From NCBI GenBank assembly GCA_020746105.1, contig CM036636.1, forward strand, positions 124,001-188,000: a stretch of 64,000 bases of DNA, given 5' to 3'. The DNA comes from Trogon surrucura. Taxonomy: Eukaryota; Chordata; Aves; Trogoniformes; Trogonidae. Under the pieces are notes generated by a model. It did no database searches. It was not told the origin of the DNA and worked only from the letters and a program-made list of their open reading frames with translations. Below, piece by piece: positions 22,115 through 34,715 of the stretch. Both the position numbers and the translations under genes were made by a program. Numbering within the stretch: position 1 is the first letter of the stretch; every line of letters begins with the position of its first letter.

Positions 22115-25100
22115 CTGGAAAAAAAGGAAAAGTGGGAAAAAAAATCCTCAATCCATATTTCTTTAGGTGACTTTCCATTTCTCTGGAACAATAAACTGGA
22201 GGCAGGTACAAGACTTCAGAAAGTTCCTATTTTGGTGTAGTCTATCAAATGCGCCGTTAACAGACTCAACTCTCAGGTAGCCATGGCTGCCTACCTATAA
22301 ACCTCCTAGTAAACATTGACCATGTCTGGGAGTGCAAGTGATACGTGTTGTTTCTAGTAAATATATCTGAGAATGTATTAATCCTGCAATTAATACTGAG
22401 TATAAGTTACTTCAGGACTCAGGTAAACATTGAGAGTTCTACTCACAGGGTACAAAACAAATGCTAATCACATTGCCCTACAGTGAGGAACATGAGAATC
22501 GGGCACAGGGCAGGAGGGCGTCAGGACCTCTCTGAGCCACAGATTGAATTGCACAAACTGGTCTGAGTCTGGGAATCTCAGGTCATTTTAAATTAAAGAC
22601 AACCATGAGAGAGAAAAAAGAAACAAAGGAACAAACAAAAACTTTCTGCCTCAAAAGTAGTTAGAAAGGAAGACACTACTTAAGAAAGAAGTTCGTTTAT
22701 TGCTGAGAAAAATTTTGTCTACAGGAAGACATTCATGCTTGCTCTGACTTGAATTCACTGAACCTGAACTGAATTAAATTCAGCATTTGCCATACAGGAA
22801 AGGGATTGCTACAAAAAGAAGCAGTAACTGACCTAATGACTAGTTAACAACCTTGCATCACCTACCTGTATAACTAACACAACACATCTTTAAAGATAAG
22901 GTGGGAAAATGCTAAAGTAATGTAATCTTTTTCATGTCTAAGTACTTCAGTGTACAGCTGCCATATTACCCACTATTTGTCCGTGTAGTTTGATGTTTAT
23001 TCTATTCTATTCTATTCTATTCTATTCTATTCTATTCTATTCTATTCTACTCTATTCTATTCTATTCTATTCTATTCCTATCCTATTCTAATAGTTTGAT
23101 TCTACTCACAGCCCACACGGGTAAGCATGAACGCTTGATAGAACTTGGCTCCAGTGGGACGGCCGCCACTATCCCCAACACGCAGGATTTTACATGTAAC
23201 CAGATTTCAAGTTCCATCCTAGGCAGCTACTGAGACAGGTGAATCATGGAACTTCTGTGAATACAGCAGTTCTTTATCCATCCTCACATTTGACAGCTTT
23301 CTCCTCCAATCTGTGTGATGTAATTAAGAGTGTAGCTTCTACCATGCTGATCTTCTGCTGCTATGTCACATGCCAGCGTGTTTAACGTGGCCTCATTTTT
23401 GCCAGCACAAGTGGGGTTTCCAAGAACCACAGCAGGATGGTATCAACAATTCCATGCATAAAAGTCAGAAATCTCATTGATTTACCTTCTAATATACAGA
23501 TAGAGGCAATTAAGAGGTAGAGATTGTATGGAAAGCTCCACTCTGCCTAGCGTGTTACATCTGTTGTGGTCCTTCAGCCCAAAACGTTTGACTATTGATG
23601 TCCACGGTAGCTAACCTTAGTCTTAGGAGAACTTCCTTTGCTCTGCACTCACCTTAAAGATTCTCCTCTCTCTTGAGAGTAACGACACAGCAGCAGCTCT
23701 CCTAAAGCTGTTGGCTTTACAAAAACTATAGCTACGAAGTGATGGAAGTGAACCTTTTTAAACTGCTTTGTAAAACACATTTTACTGGTCCATGACAAGG
23801 CAGGCAGATCCAGGTCAGTACACATGCACGGGCCATCCTACTCACATGGTAATATTAGACAGTCGGACTTACCCAGCGATCGCAGGCATTCCTGCTTATG
23901 CCGCTCGTTCCAGGATTTCCTCCTGCAAGTCTCACTGCAGGTGAAGACTTCATGGCAACGCATGCAAGCTGATAGCTGGACCCCGACTGAACGCCCGCAC
24001 TGATAGCAGTATTTAAAGAATGGCAGTCTGGAACAAAGTCGGTTGTAAAATGAAAGCATGTTATAGTTTGGTTAGGGTTCTCAAGCCAATGGCATGTTTG
24101 TAGATCACCGTAAAACTAAATCAAAATTGCTAGAATATAGAAATAGTGTTCAACAAGAAAGAACCAGGAGACTTTGTAGCTTATCACAGGAGTCTGTAGG
24201 GAACAGATCGCACCCCAGCTGCAAAGACAGCCCCCCGAACAGCCATGTGTCCTCACAGGAAACATGCTCGAGTCAAAGCACACGCTGTGTGCTGTAGTGT
24301 ACCCATGACACTGCATCTGGAGACACCTATTTTGAAAGCAGCAGGCAGACCAGCTTATATATGGCCAGATATAAGGTCAAGCTGGCAAACCTAAAAAAGC
24401 CCCTCGTAGAACCCACTGGAATACTGCAGAGACCCACAGGGACACTCACAGCCCACTGCACCACCACAGTTATCCCGAAGGGGGAACACAAAAGCAGAGT
24501 GCTTGGGCTAAGGCATTCAGTGGGACTGCGAAGAAGAATGTTACGTCTAAGTGCAGGCTGGGCTACGTATCCACATCCTTTTCAAAGCATTTAAGAGTCC
24601 TTTCCCAACAGCAAGCAAGTTTCACCTGGGTTTCACCTGTCCCTGCAAGTCACCACCAAGATCTAGCTGTAAAATCTTTGTGTGCTACTTTAACCTTCCA
24701 GATTTTATTTCAGTTCGTTTTATGTTCTTCTATCTCTGCATCTTATGCTATTATTGATCCATCTTGGTTCAATAAAAGTGCTACCTCAAAACTTCTGCCT
24801 TCAGAAATGCCCCAGTTCCTGACACCGCTGTTACTTCTTCTTGATTTAAACACTTGACAAAGTTCAGAAGCCCGTGAATTCCCCACAGTATGAAAAACTG
24901 GTGACGGCATTCATTATCCTTGAGGCAGCATTTCAGTTATATTTCAAACTTCTGTTAACACACAACTCCAGGAACAACATTCAAATAGTAGAAATCGTTC
25001 TTGCAATTTCTGGACAAATGTAAGGTACAAAATTTGTATGGGCCTATTCCTTAGCATTCGGATGCTACTCTCTCTAAGGTACTGATGTCATTAATTTGAT

Positions 25101-28100
25101 TAAGATGCCAGGATACTTCCCACACGAATGAGCCTTATGCAGACTCTCATGGCAAAGTCTGACTCTGAAAAGCAGTGGTATGTTCAGAGCAGAGAAAGAA
25201 GCTGACGGCAGCTGCATAGCTGGGTAGCTGGATAAACTAGAGAGGAGAATTAGAAAAGAGAAAATGGCAGGGTGACAACAGTTTTTGTGAGGAATAAAAA
25301 ACAGGGCATGGTATTTTCTACTGAGAACATTTGCTACTGGAATGCAGTATCTCTGCCCTACCTTGCTTGGTCCACAGGCTGGCTCCCTCCTTTCTCCTTT
25401 GAAGCACGTGTATGAACGGCAGAATCCACTACACCAACAGAAGGGGGCGGGGGAGGAAACAAAAAACAGTGTTCTGACCCGAGAATTGGAACACTAGTCA
25501 CAATTCCACCTTCATTAAACGTCTGCTTGGCTCTGTCTACTGTATAAAATTCCCAGGTACATAATAAAATGCTTCTTCCATCAACAAGCTTCAGCAGCTA
25601 AGAAAAAAGGAGCTAAGTTGCTACGTTACATCCAAGAGGAAGAAACCACACAGATAATTTATTCTTACCTCCTGCCCGTGACAAGCCAGAGTCACAGGTT
25701 CTGCTGAACTGCAAATCTCTGTATTCAGAATTCACTTCCCCAATGTGATACAACTTCTGCCTCCAAGACTGGTATTCAAAGACCTACATTCTGCGCCCGA
25801 TTTCACCACACATTGAAGCACGACTGAGGATGTAGCTCAAATCAATGTATATATTCATTGTTGCTACTCTAATAGCAGCAGAGCAGTGACACAACGGGCG
25901 TCTTCAGAAAGGACCTGACCAGACTTTCCATAGGAATGAAAAAACACCACATGTCCAGAGTCACCACTGCATGCATCCTGTTCCCTGCCCTAGATGCAAA
26001 GCAATTCCAATGTCCTCCCATGGAAGAGGAGCAAGCTCCCTCAATAAATCCTTAACACATGGTAATAGATCTTGTGCCGGGATTTATCAGGAAGTAGCTG
26101 ACAGGCCTCAAATTCATACTCAGATTTTCTTCACAATGCCTTGTTCACTCTCTTCAATGTTTGTGGAACCCCTGCATCTCCTTATGAAATATGCAGGAGT
26201 AGTTTTTATTAGGAGTTAACTTTTCAGACAGCAACACTGGAATTAGAAAAATAAATTCCCCTTCACATCAGGTGATGCTACCCTTAATCTGGAAATACTC
26301 TTAGGCTTGAACTAACACTTCTTGGATCTTCTCAGCTCTTCTTGATCCCACTCTTTCTCTTTCAGGATGACACGCTCACGGAGCTTCTCTGTAATGTGTT
26401 CCAGCAGTGACTGGCGTGTTTGAAAAACCTCCTGCTCAGCTGCTGACAGTGTGTGGTACGGTGTGTGAGCAATTCGCCTGTCCTGCAACATACCACGAGT
26501 TAATACACTAATGTATGGGAACACAAACACAGAGTGTTTCAGAGTTAAAACCAACCCATTCCAAAAGCACAGCATCGTCCCTGCTGGATGCTGGCCTGGA
26601 GCTCTGTCTGTGACACGGGGTGCAGGACATGTCCAGGTTAGACATAGTTGTTCCAATGATCAGTTTGGCGAGTGCTTAACAAGTTAACTAAAATAATTTT
26701 CAAATGTCTCTTCAAAGGGGAATCGCAGAAGAGTTTGGGTTGGGAGGGTCCTTTAAACTTGTCTAGTCCTACCTCCTCTGCAGTAAGTAGAGATGTCTTT
26801 AACCAGATCAGGGTGCTCAGAGCCCCGTCCAACCTGACCTGGAGTATCTTCAGGGATGGAGCCTCCACCACCTCTCTGGGCAACCTGTGCCAGGGTTTCA
26901 TCACCCTCAGTGTAAAAAATTCTTCCTTGTTTTACTTAGTCTAAGTCTACCTTCTTTTAGTTTAAAACAATTGCCCCTTGTCCTGTCACAACAGGCCCTG
27001 CTAAAAGTGTCCTCATCTTTCCTGTAAGCCTCCTTTAAGTACTGGAAGGCCACAACGGGTTTCCCTGGAGCCTTCTCCTCTCCAGGCTGAACAGCCCCAA
27101 CTCTCTCAGCCTGTCCCCGCAGCAGAGCTGCTCCAGCCCCTGAGCATCTCCGTGGCCTCCTCTGGACCCGCTCCAACAGGTCCGTGTCCTTCCTGTGCTG
27201 GGGGCTCCAGAGCAGGACGCAGAACTCTTGGTGGGGTCTCACCAGAGCAGAGGGGCAGAAACCCTGCCTGGACCTGCTGGCCACGCTGTTTTGGATGCAG
27301 CCCAGATACAGTTGGCTTTCTGGGCTGCAAGTGCACATTGCTGGTTCGTGTCCAGCTTTTCACCCACCAGCACCCCCAAGTCCTCCTCCGCAGGGCCGCT
27401 CTCAGTCCCTTCGTCCCCCAGCCTGTACTGGTATCGGGGGGTTGCCCCCCCACCGCAGGTGCAGGACCTTGCACCTGAAGCTGCCCTCATCTCGCAGAGC
27501 TCCTACCCCAGCCCTTCTGGAAGCACTAAAAACTTTCTTGTAAGTGAAGAGACAGGTAGAGGGCACTGCTTGTTCACTGTAATGTTCCTCAGTTGCCCGT
27601 ACTGCTTCCCTGTAGCCAGTGTCAGAAAGGAGAATACAAATTCAGAGCGAGGCAGGACAGTAAGTAAGGTACCTAGAGCAGGGTGATCGCGTCTGAACTG
27701 CGATTACAGCTATCAATTAGTTAATGTGTTTTCCTGTTTGAGGATCAGCTGTGATTGCAAGCAAAGAAATCACAATTCAATGTGTACATAGAACATTGGT
27801 GTGGGATGCAAAACCCCTCGTTAGCTCTAAGCAAGCTGACCCATGAAAAGGTGCACCGCTACTTTTCTTTTTACCAGAACGGCTATTTCTGTCCAGAGGT
27901 AAGCAACCCATTTATCATGCAAGTGTTCTTGTTAATAAGAAAGCTGTTTTAGAAAAAAATCTTATACTCCCAGTTAGAACTGTCACAGGATTAATAGATG
28001 ATTAAGGAAGACTTTAGTGAACCGATTTATTTATTTAGTAAATATGTATTTTTGTTGTTTTATATATGATATATAGCATATACTATATAATGGATATTTT

Positions 28101-31100
28101 AATACAGCTTTTATTTAAGAAATCTCTTATTTTAAAGTTTGATCAATAATGTTCTGTCATAGCTTACAACACATCTAAAATTACCTCACCATATAAACTA
28201 AGATAACATCTCCTGATTTGATTGTAGTCTCATGGAAACATTTAGTACTTTTGGGTTTTAATGCCTGGGTTTAAGGTTATGATTAACTGTTTCCAGTCTG
28301 ATTATGAATGAAATTTTACTGTAATATGTGACAGCAGGGATTTCCTTCACAGACAAAACTATGTGAGGTATTTACACCTGAAGTGATGAATGTTTCATTT
28401 GGTGCTGAACTGAAGGGAAAAAGCAGATCTCCACGACAGTTTCCGAGGAAGGCCTGAGACAGTTCATAAGGACACGAGGCACCACGTATTTGAACGGGTG
28501 CAAACGCAAGGTGCTTGCAGACACGGGACTGAAGTCATACCTGATAATACTGATAATAGGCATAGTCAACAGCTGTTCCCACAGCTTTTCTCTGTCCTTC
28601 CCCAAGAGCAACTGGAGCAAGGATATCTGCGCCAGCTTCAAGGAGCTTATCAACCTGAAGAGAGCAAATCATTACACATCCAAGCAAAAATAAAACCTTC
28701 CAGAAAAATGGCATTCGCACTGCAGCTGAAGAGGCAGGACTGAGCATCAGAGCTTAATCTCTGTTTGTGAAACTGTTTTGTACACCGAACCATGCTTTTC
28801 TTCTGCCCCTTTAGAGCACATCATGAATTGTCAAATCTAGACGCATTTTATAAGCAAAACCTTTCTGCAGGCAGCTGCTATTTGCATCTGGCTGTCTCAC
28901 AATCTTGCAGCAACAAATGCAGCAGGGACAACTACAGAGGGAGGGGACACAGCAGATCCCAGCTGGGGGAATGGCCTCCACTCCCAGACTCCCTCAGCTG
29001 CAGCCTTCTGCACCTCCACGCCGAATGAGATCAGCCCTGTGCTCCCTGGGATGCAGAATAAAACTCCAACTATCGCAAGGCCAGGCACTGCCGTTGACGT
29101 CACCAGAGCTGAGAAAGTGCACTTGTGACAAGTGATACTGCCCACTTCACAACGACAACCAAACAGAACGCATCTCTCTTTGTGTGGATGCTGCTTGTGT
29201 TTATAAACAAGGTAGCAGTTGGATTTGACAGGGTTTGCGGGCATTACAACCACCCTATCTGAATTTAATGTGGTATTTTCTACACAAGGAGGTTATCATC
29301 CTCTTAAGCATGAAAAAGAATTTCCATAGAAAACCCCCGTTCCTCAGCACAGAGTCAAACAGCATTAGGAATGGGCATAAATGGATCGCTCTGGGGAAAA
29401 AAACCTTGCGTACCCATTAAAGAGGAAGGGGACTCAGTGCACCTGACAGAAATTACTGTTTTTCTGAAGTTTAAAAAAAAAATAACAAATGCCCAGATGT
29501 TCTCTCACCAAAGCAATCCTCTGTGCTGTCGTCCTCTCGTGTTCGTAGGCAGTACTGAGGGCTGCACAGAGGGCACTGCTCACCGCTCCCCTCAAGGGCA
29601 GATTCGGGTCAGCCTCGTGTTTGAGGAGTTCAGCAACTGCCTGCAAAGGCGCGGGTGCAGGTGTGACCGCAGAAGGCACGACTGGCAGTTCTACAGCACA
29701 AAGGCGAGGCCCTAGCCAGAGCAGCCAAGACCCTATAGATTTACAGAATTTTCCCTAGCACATCTGGAGTGTCTGCTCGTATTTGTCGTAGCTCCAGTAG
29801 CACACAAAAATGTAGCCTACCAGGCAGCAGTCTTCACTGCTTTTAGCATGAATCATAATGTCGCCATGGAATATTTCACTAAACAACAGTATCAAAGACG
29901 TGAGAAAGTAGCTTTAAATATCACCTGATCTGATCCACAAAGTGTATTTTAAAAAAAAAATGCTTTACTACAAAGATAAGGATTAGACAGGTGGATCACT
30001 TAGAGCATATTAGATCATTACTTCCCTGGATGTTGGCCTCTGAGAAGGTGGGAGGGGCAGTAGGATACGGGACTTTCATTCAGAATCACGGAATTTAAAT
30101 TTTTGTGTTGCAAGAAAACACTCTTGCCCAGAAAAAATACCACAACTGTCTTAAAAATGATGGAGACAGTGTAAGGAAAAAAGGTTAGGTTCAAACACTT
30201 AACACAGTATCTATTTTACGTTCTATGCAGTTGTAGCCGCTTCTGTTATAACCCCTTCCACACACACTGTAACACAGTAGCTACTTTAATTTCACATTAT
30301 ATGGCATCCAATTTTATTTTTATAGACATTTGCTACCCTTCCAGTTAAAGGAATATAGTTAAAAGAATAATAGCACCCAAAAGGTATCTTCTATTATGCT
30401 CTACCATTTATCCTGTGTATAGACTCCTACATAAACCGTATTTCTCTAGTTCAGCTCATGAAACATCTATAAGTTTGAAAGAAAAGTAAAACATTTTATT
30501 ATTTTCACTGCAAATGTAAGCACCGCTCATTATGCAGTTTGGCTGCCGTCAGAGAAGGTAGACACGGATGGAGAAGAACAGCCAAAACAGTGAAGGAACT
30601 TGAAGATGCTCACCAAGTCGTTGCCACTGGCAATTGCTAAGGAAAGCGGTGAGTGGCCACTCCACAAGGTGTTTGGATTTGCCTGATGCGTTAAAAGGAG
30701 GCGGATGATGTCTCTGGCATGCTTTGTAGGCAAGCGTGGTGAGAAAAGGTACAATTAGATCACAATAAAGCTCACTTTTGAATATAAAATTTAATAATAA
30801 TAGTACAATTTTTTAAAAAAACGAACCACATAAAACTCATTCAAACCTTTCACCCGAACTATAATGTTACAGTTCAAAAATACATCCACTTTCTCATGAC
30901 TGGGAACATCGAGCACCGCGGTGTTATACTTGAAACCTCTTCACAACAGCCTCACTAATCCTGTCACCAGAAGGCGTGTGCAGTTTCCTTCTGAAGAAAC
31001 AGGTATCCTCTCTCAAAATACCTTTCTCCAACCATGTGCATCCCAAACCTGCTAGAAGAATGTTACTGCAGTACAAAATCAGTACAGAGATCAGCGAGTA

Positions 31101-34100
31101 CCAAAACTACGACTGTCCAACTCCAAATTGGCCTTGTGGATGATTAAGTTAATGGCCAATTAACCAATCAACTCGATTAAAGGAGTTTCTCTTGTCAAAC
31201 ATAACTCCAGAGATGTAAGAAATGTTTTTTCCTCAAGCACTAAGAGATTTTTAATCAGCGCAGCACTGATAATTCAGTAGAAATGGAGTTTGTTCCTCGT
31301 ATTCAATCAGCTCCTTACAGAGAGATGAAATGTCTTCCCTGCCAAGTTATACTACTTGAGGTGGACTTAGATCTGTGCCCTACGAGCAGAGCCTCAGATG
31401 CTGCAGCCTCACCTCTCTGTTATCCTCTCTTTCGCAAGCAATATGCAACGCGCTCCTCCCACCTTCTTCAGGGACAGGACCAGCATAGGAGCAGGAGTAC
31501 TCTTGCAGCGGTCCTGCTTTGTTTTGCAGATGTACAGTGACACCATCTGTCAAGCTGGCTTCTCTGGCTTGAACCTGAAGAAGTGACATGATGTGCACAT
31601 TTGCAAGAGGGCTTAAAGACAACAGAAAATAACAGGAAATGGGTGCCTCGTCACCCATTGGTCTGGATCTCAATCATGGACAAGGCTTGCTCAGCCCCAC
31701 AAAAACCACAGCCATCCCTTTCCTACTTTCTTTACATTCAGGTATCCTCTGGCTAGGCTGCTTTCGCACTGCATACTAAGAAGTTTAATAAAACCACTGG
31801 AGAAGTCTAGAAAAGGTGAATTTGAAAGATAGATGCTAATAACCTTCACTGGGCCAAACTATACAGTGTAGGGAGTGGGAAGAAAAAAGTAAGTCTTCAG
31901 GCCCAAAGGGCCTGCCTTGAGTCAAGCTCATGCACGTCATTCATTTAAGGTCTATGAATACAGGGTGATCACATGCAACACAAAAACCCAGTGATATTTG
32001 GAGAAAGTACGTCTTGCCTACTCTGCACCTGGGCATTCTGCAGTTTAGTACTGTTGATAAACAGGTATTAATTTCTCCTGTTTACAGCTCTAAGGACAAA
32101 GTGCTAAAATACAAACTGACAAAGCCATCCACATCTTCCTGTCCTGCAGACATTCACCTTAGTCCTTGTCACGACAGGATAAATTTTATGAGTCCAGTTA
32201 CATAAACCAACTGCTTTTTGAAGTGACTGTGACATGACGGTATGCCAGGGAGCTGGCCAATGTCATTACATGGCCACTCTGCTTACCTCTGAATAGTCAT
32301 GGAGACGAGTAGAGGTTTCTGGGCAATTTCTTTATATTCCTGGCAAAATGGAAGGAAAAAACAGGGAACTACAAGCTGGCGAGCCTCACCTCAGCCTATG
32401 GGACACTGATGGAAAAACCTCCCAAGAAGCCATCTCCAGACATACTACAGATAAGGTGACTGGAAGCAGTCAGCATGTATTTGCAAAGGAGAAATCATGC
32501 CTGACACATGACAGCCTTCTGTAATAATGTGACCAGCTTGGAGAAAGATGGGAAAGCAGTGAACTTGGTTACCTTGACTTCAGCAAGGTTTTCAGCACTA
32601 TCTCACGTAACATCCTCATGGCAAGCTGAACAAGAATGGACTGGACAGCTGGACAGTGAGGTGGATCAGCAGCACAAAGTCCAGTTCTGCTGCACCCCTG
32701 GGGCAGATACTGGTGCCAACCCTATTTACTGTCTTCATTAATGCCCTCAGCAAGGACAGATGATCCAGAACTGGGAAGAGAGATCTAATGCACCACACAG
32801 TTGTGCTGCTCTTCAGAGGGACCTGGACAGGCTCAGGAACTGGGCAGACAGAAATTGATTAAATTCAACAAAAGAAAATTGTTGTATCCCTCACCCACAC
32901 CTGGGGAAGAATAACTTTAGGCACCAGTACATGCTGGGAGCTGACTAGATGGAAAAAATCTTCTAGAACAGGACCTGGAGGTCTTGGGGGACAGGTTGAA
33001 CATGAGCCAGCAGCGTGCCTCTGCAGCAAAAAAGGTCAACAGCATCCTGGGCTGCATTATGAAAAGCACTGCTGCTGGAACAGGTTGCCCAGAGAAACTG
33101 CAAAGTCTCCACCTTTGGAGATACCAAAAATCAATTGGACTAGATCCAACTGACTTTTGTTACAGAGTCTGGCTGGAGGCCTGTGTCTAGTGGGGTCCCT
33201 CGGTACTGGGACCAGCACTGTTCAATAAATTAATCGACGGCCTGGATGAGGGAACAGAGGGCACTGTCGGCAAGTTCGCTGGTGACACAGAACTGGGAGG
33301 AGGGGCTGACACCCCAGCAGGCTGTGCTGCCATCCCGTGAGACCTGGACAGGCTGGAGAGTTGGGCAGGGAGGAATGTGATGAAATCCAACAAGGGCAAG
33401 TGCAGAGTCTTGCATCTGGGAAGGAACAGCCCCAAGTACCAGCACAGGCTGGGGACTGCCCTGCTGGAGAGCAGCGCAGGGGAGAGGGACCTGGGGGTCC
33501 TGTGGGACAGCAGGATGGCCGTGAGCCAGCAGCGTGCCCTCGTGGCCAAGAAGGCCAATGGCATCCTGGGATGTGTTAGAAGAGGTGTGGCTAGTAGGTC
33601 AAGAGAGGTTCTCCTCCCTCCCCACGTCTGGAATCTTGTGTCCAGTTCTGGGCCTCTCAGTTCCAGGACAGGGAACTGCTGGAGAGAGCCCAGCACAGCC
33701 ACAGAGGTGATTAAGGGGGTGCAACATCTCCCTGGTAAGGAAAGGCTGAAGGAGCTGGGGCTCTTGAGCCTGGAGAAGAGGAGGCTGAGGGGTGACCTCA
33801 TGAATGTTTATAAATATGTCAAGGGGGAGTGTGAGGAGGACAGAGCCAGGCTCTTCTCAGTGATGTCCAGTGACAGGACAAGGGACAATGGATACAAGCT
33901 GGAGCACAGGAGGTTCCACGAAAGCATTAGGAAAAATTTCTTCCCTGTGCGGGTGCCGGAGCCCTGGCCCAGGCTGCCCAGAGAGGGTGTGGAGTCTCCT
34001 GCTCTGGAGACTTTCCAACCCGCCTGGACGCGTTCCTGTGGGGCTGCCCTGGGTGACCCTGCTCTGGCAGGGGGTGGCACTGGGGGATCTCCAGAGGTCC

Positions 34101-34684
34101 CTTCCAACCCCCAACATTCTGTGATTCTGAGAAACCTGCTATAATTAACCATTTGAGCAGGAACATCGTACTACACAATCTTCAAAGGTCCCATCCAATC
34201 TTTCAACTGTTCTGTGATTATATTATTTTGTTACTACTTTAAGTAATTTCTCAGGTAACAAATGCCAGAAAAATCACGTATTGCTGGTATAGCTCCATCA
34301 GCAGTAGAGAATTATCATCCAGAATACCAACCCTAAGTAAAAAGGACTACACTACTGAAAAAGTCTACTGCTAGGCTGACCTTCTGCAACCTGGAGGCAC
34401 AGCGAGTGCTGCAGAAATCTAGCAGACAGCCTCAGTTCAAGGAAGAAATATGAAAAGGGAAAAAAGAAGTAAAAGAAGTGTTAGGCTGGCTCCATGGAGA
34501 TGAAATGAGCAAGTCCCATCACAGACATATCTGTTTCTGTAGTCATATCTTCAAGCATTTGTACTGGACTTCAGACAAGAGGCTTGTAAACTCTGCCTTA
34601 CATCAGGCATGACAACAAAATGTTCTGGAGCAGCAAAACCAAGGTATGTTTACTGCAACCCAATACTATAGATCGCAAGTGGCT

Positions 34685-34715
<31 letters not shown>

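Noticed and set aside
22999..23093. CRISPR-like or other structured array
   Set aside because: It is a simple pentanucleotide microsatellite. CRISPR arrays are not expected in a vertebrate genome, and none of the repeats here has unique spacers.
33377..34144. 255-codon plus-strand frame as a host gene
   Set aside because: It is the C-terminal part of CR1 ORF2 and its 3' end.
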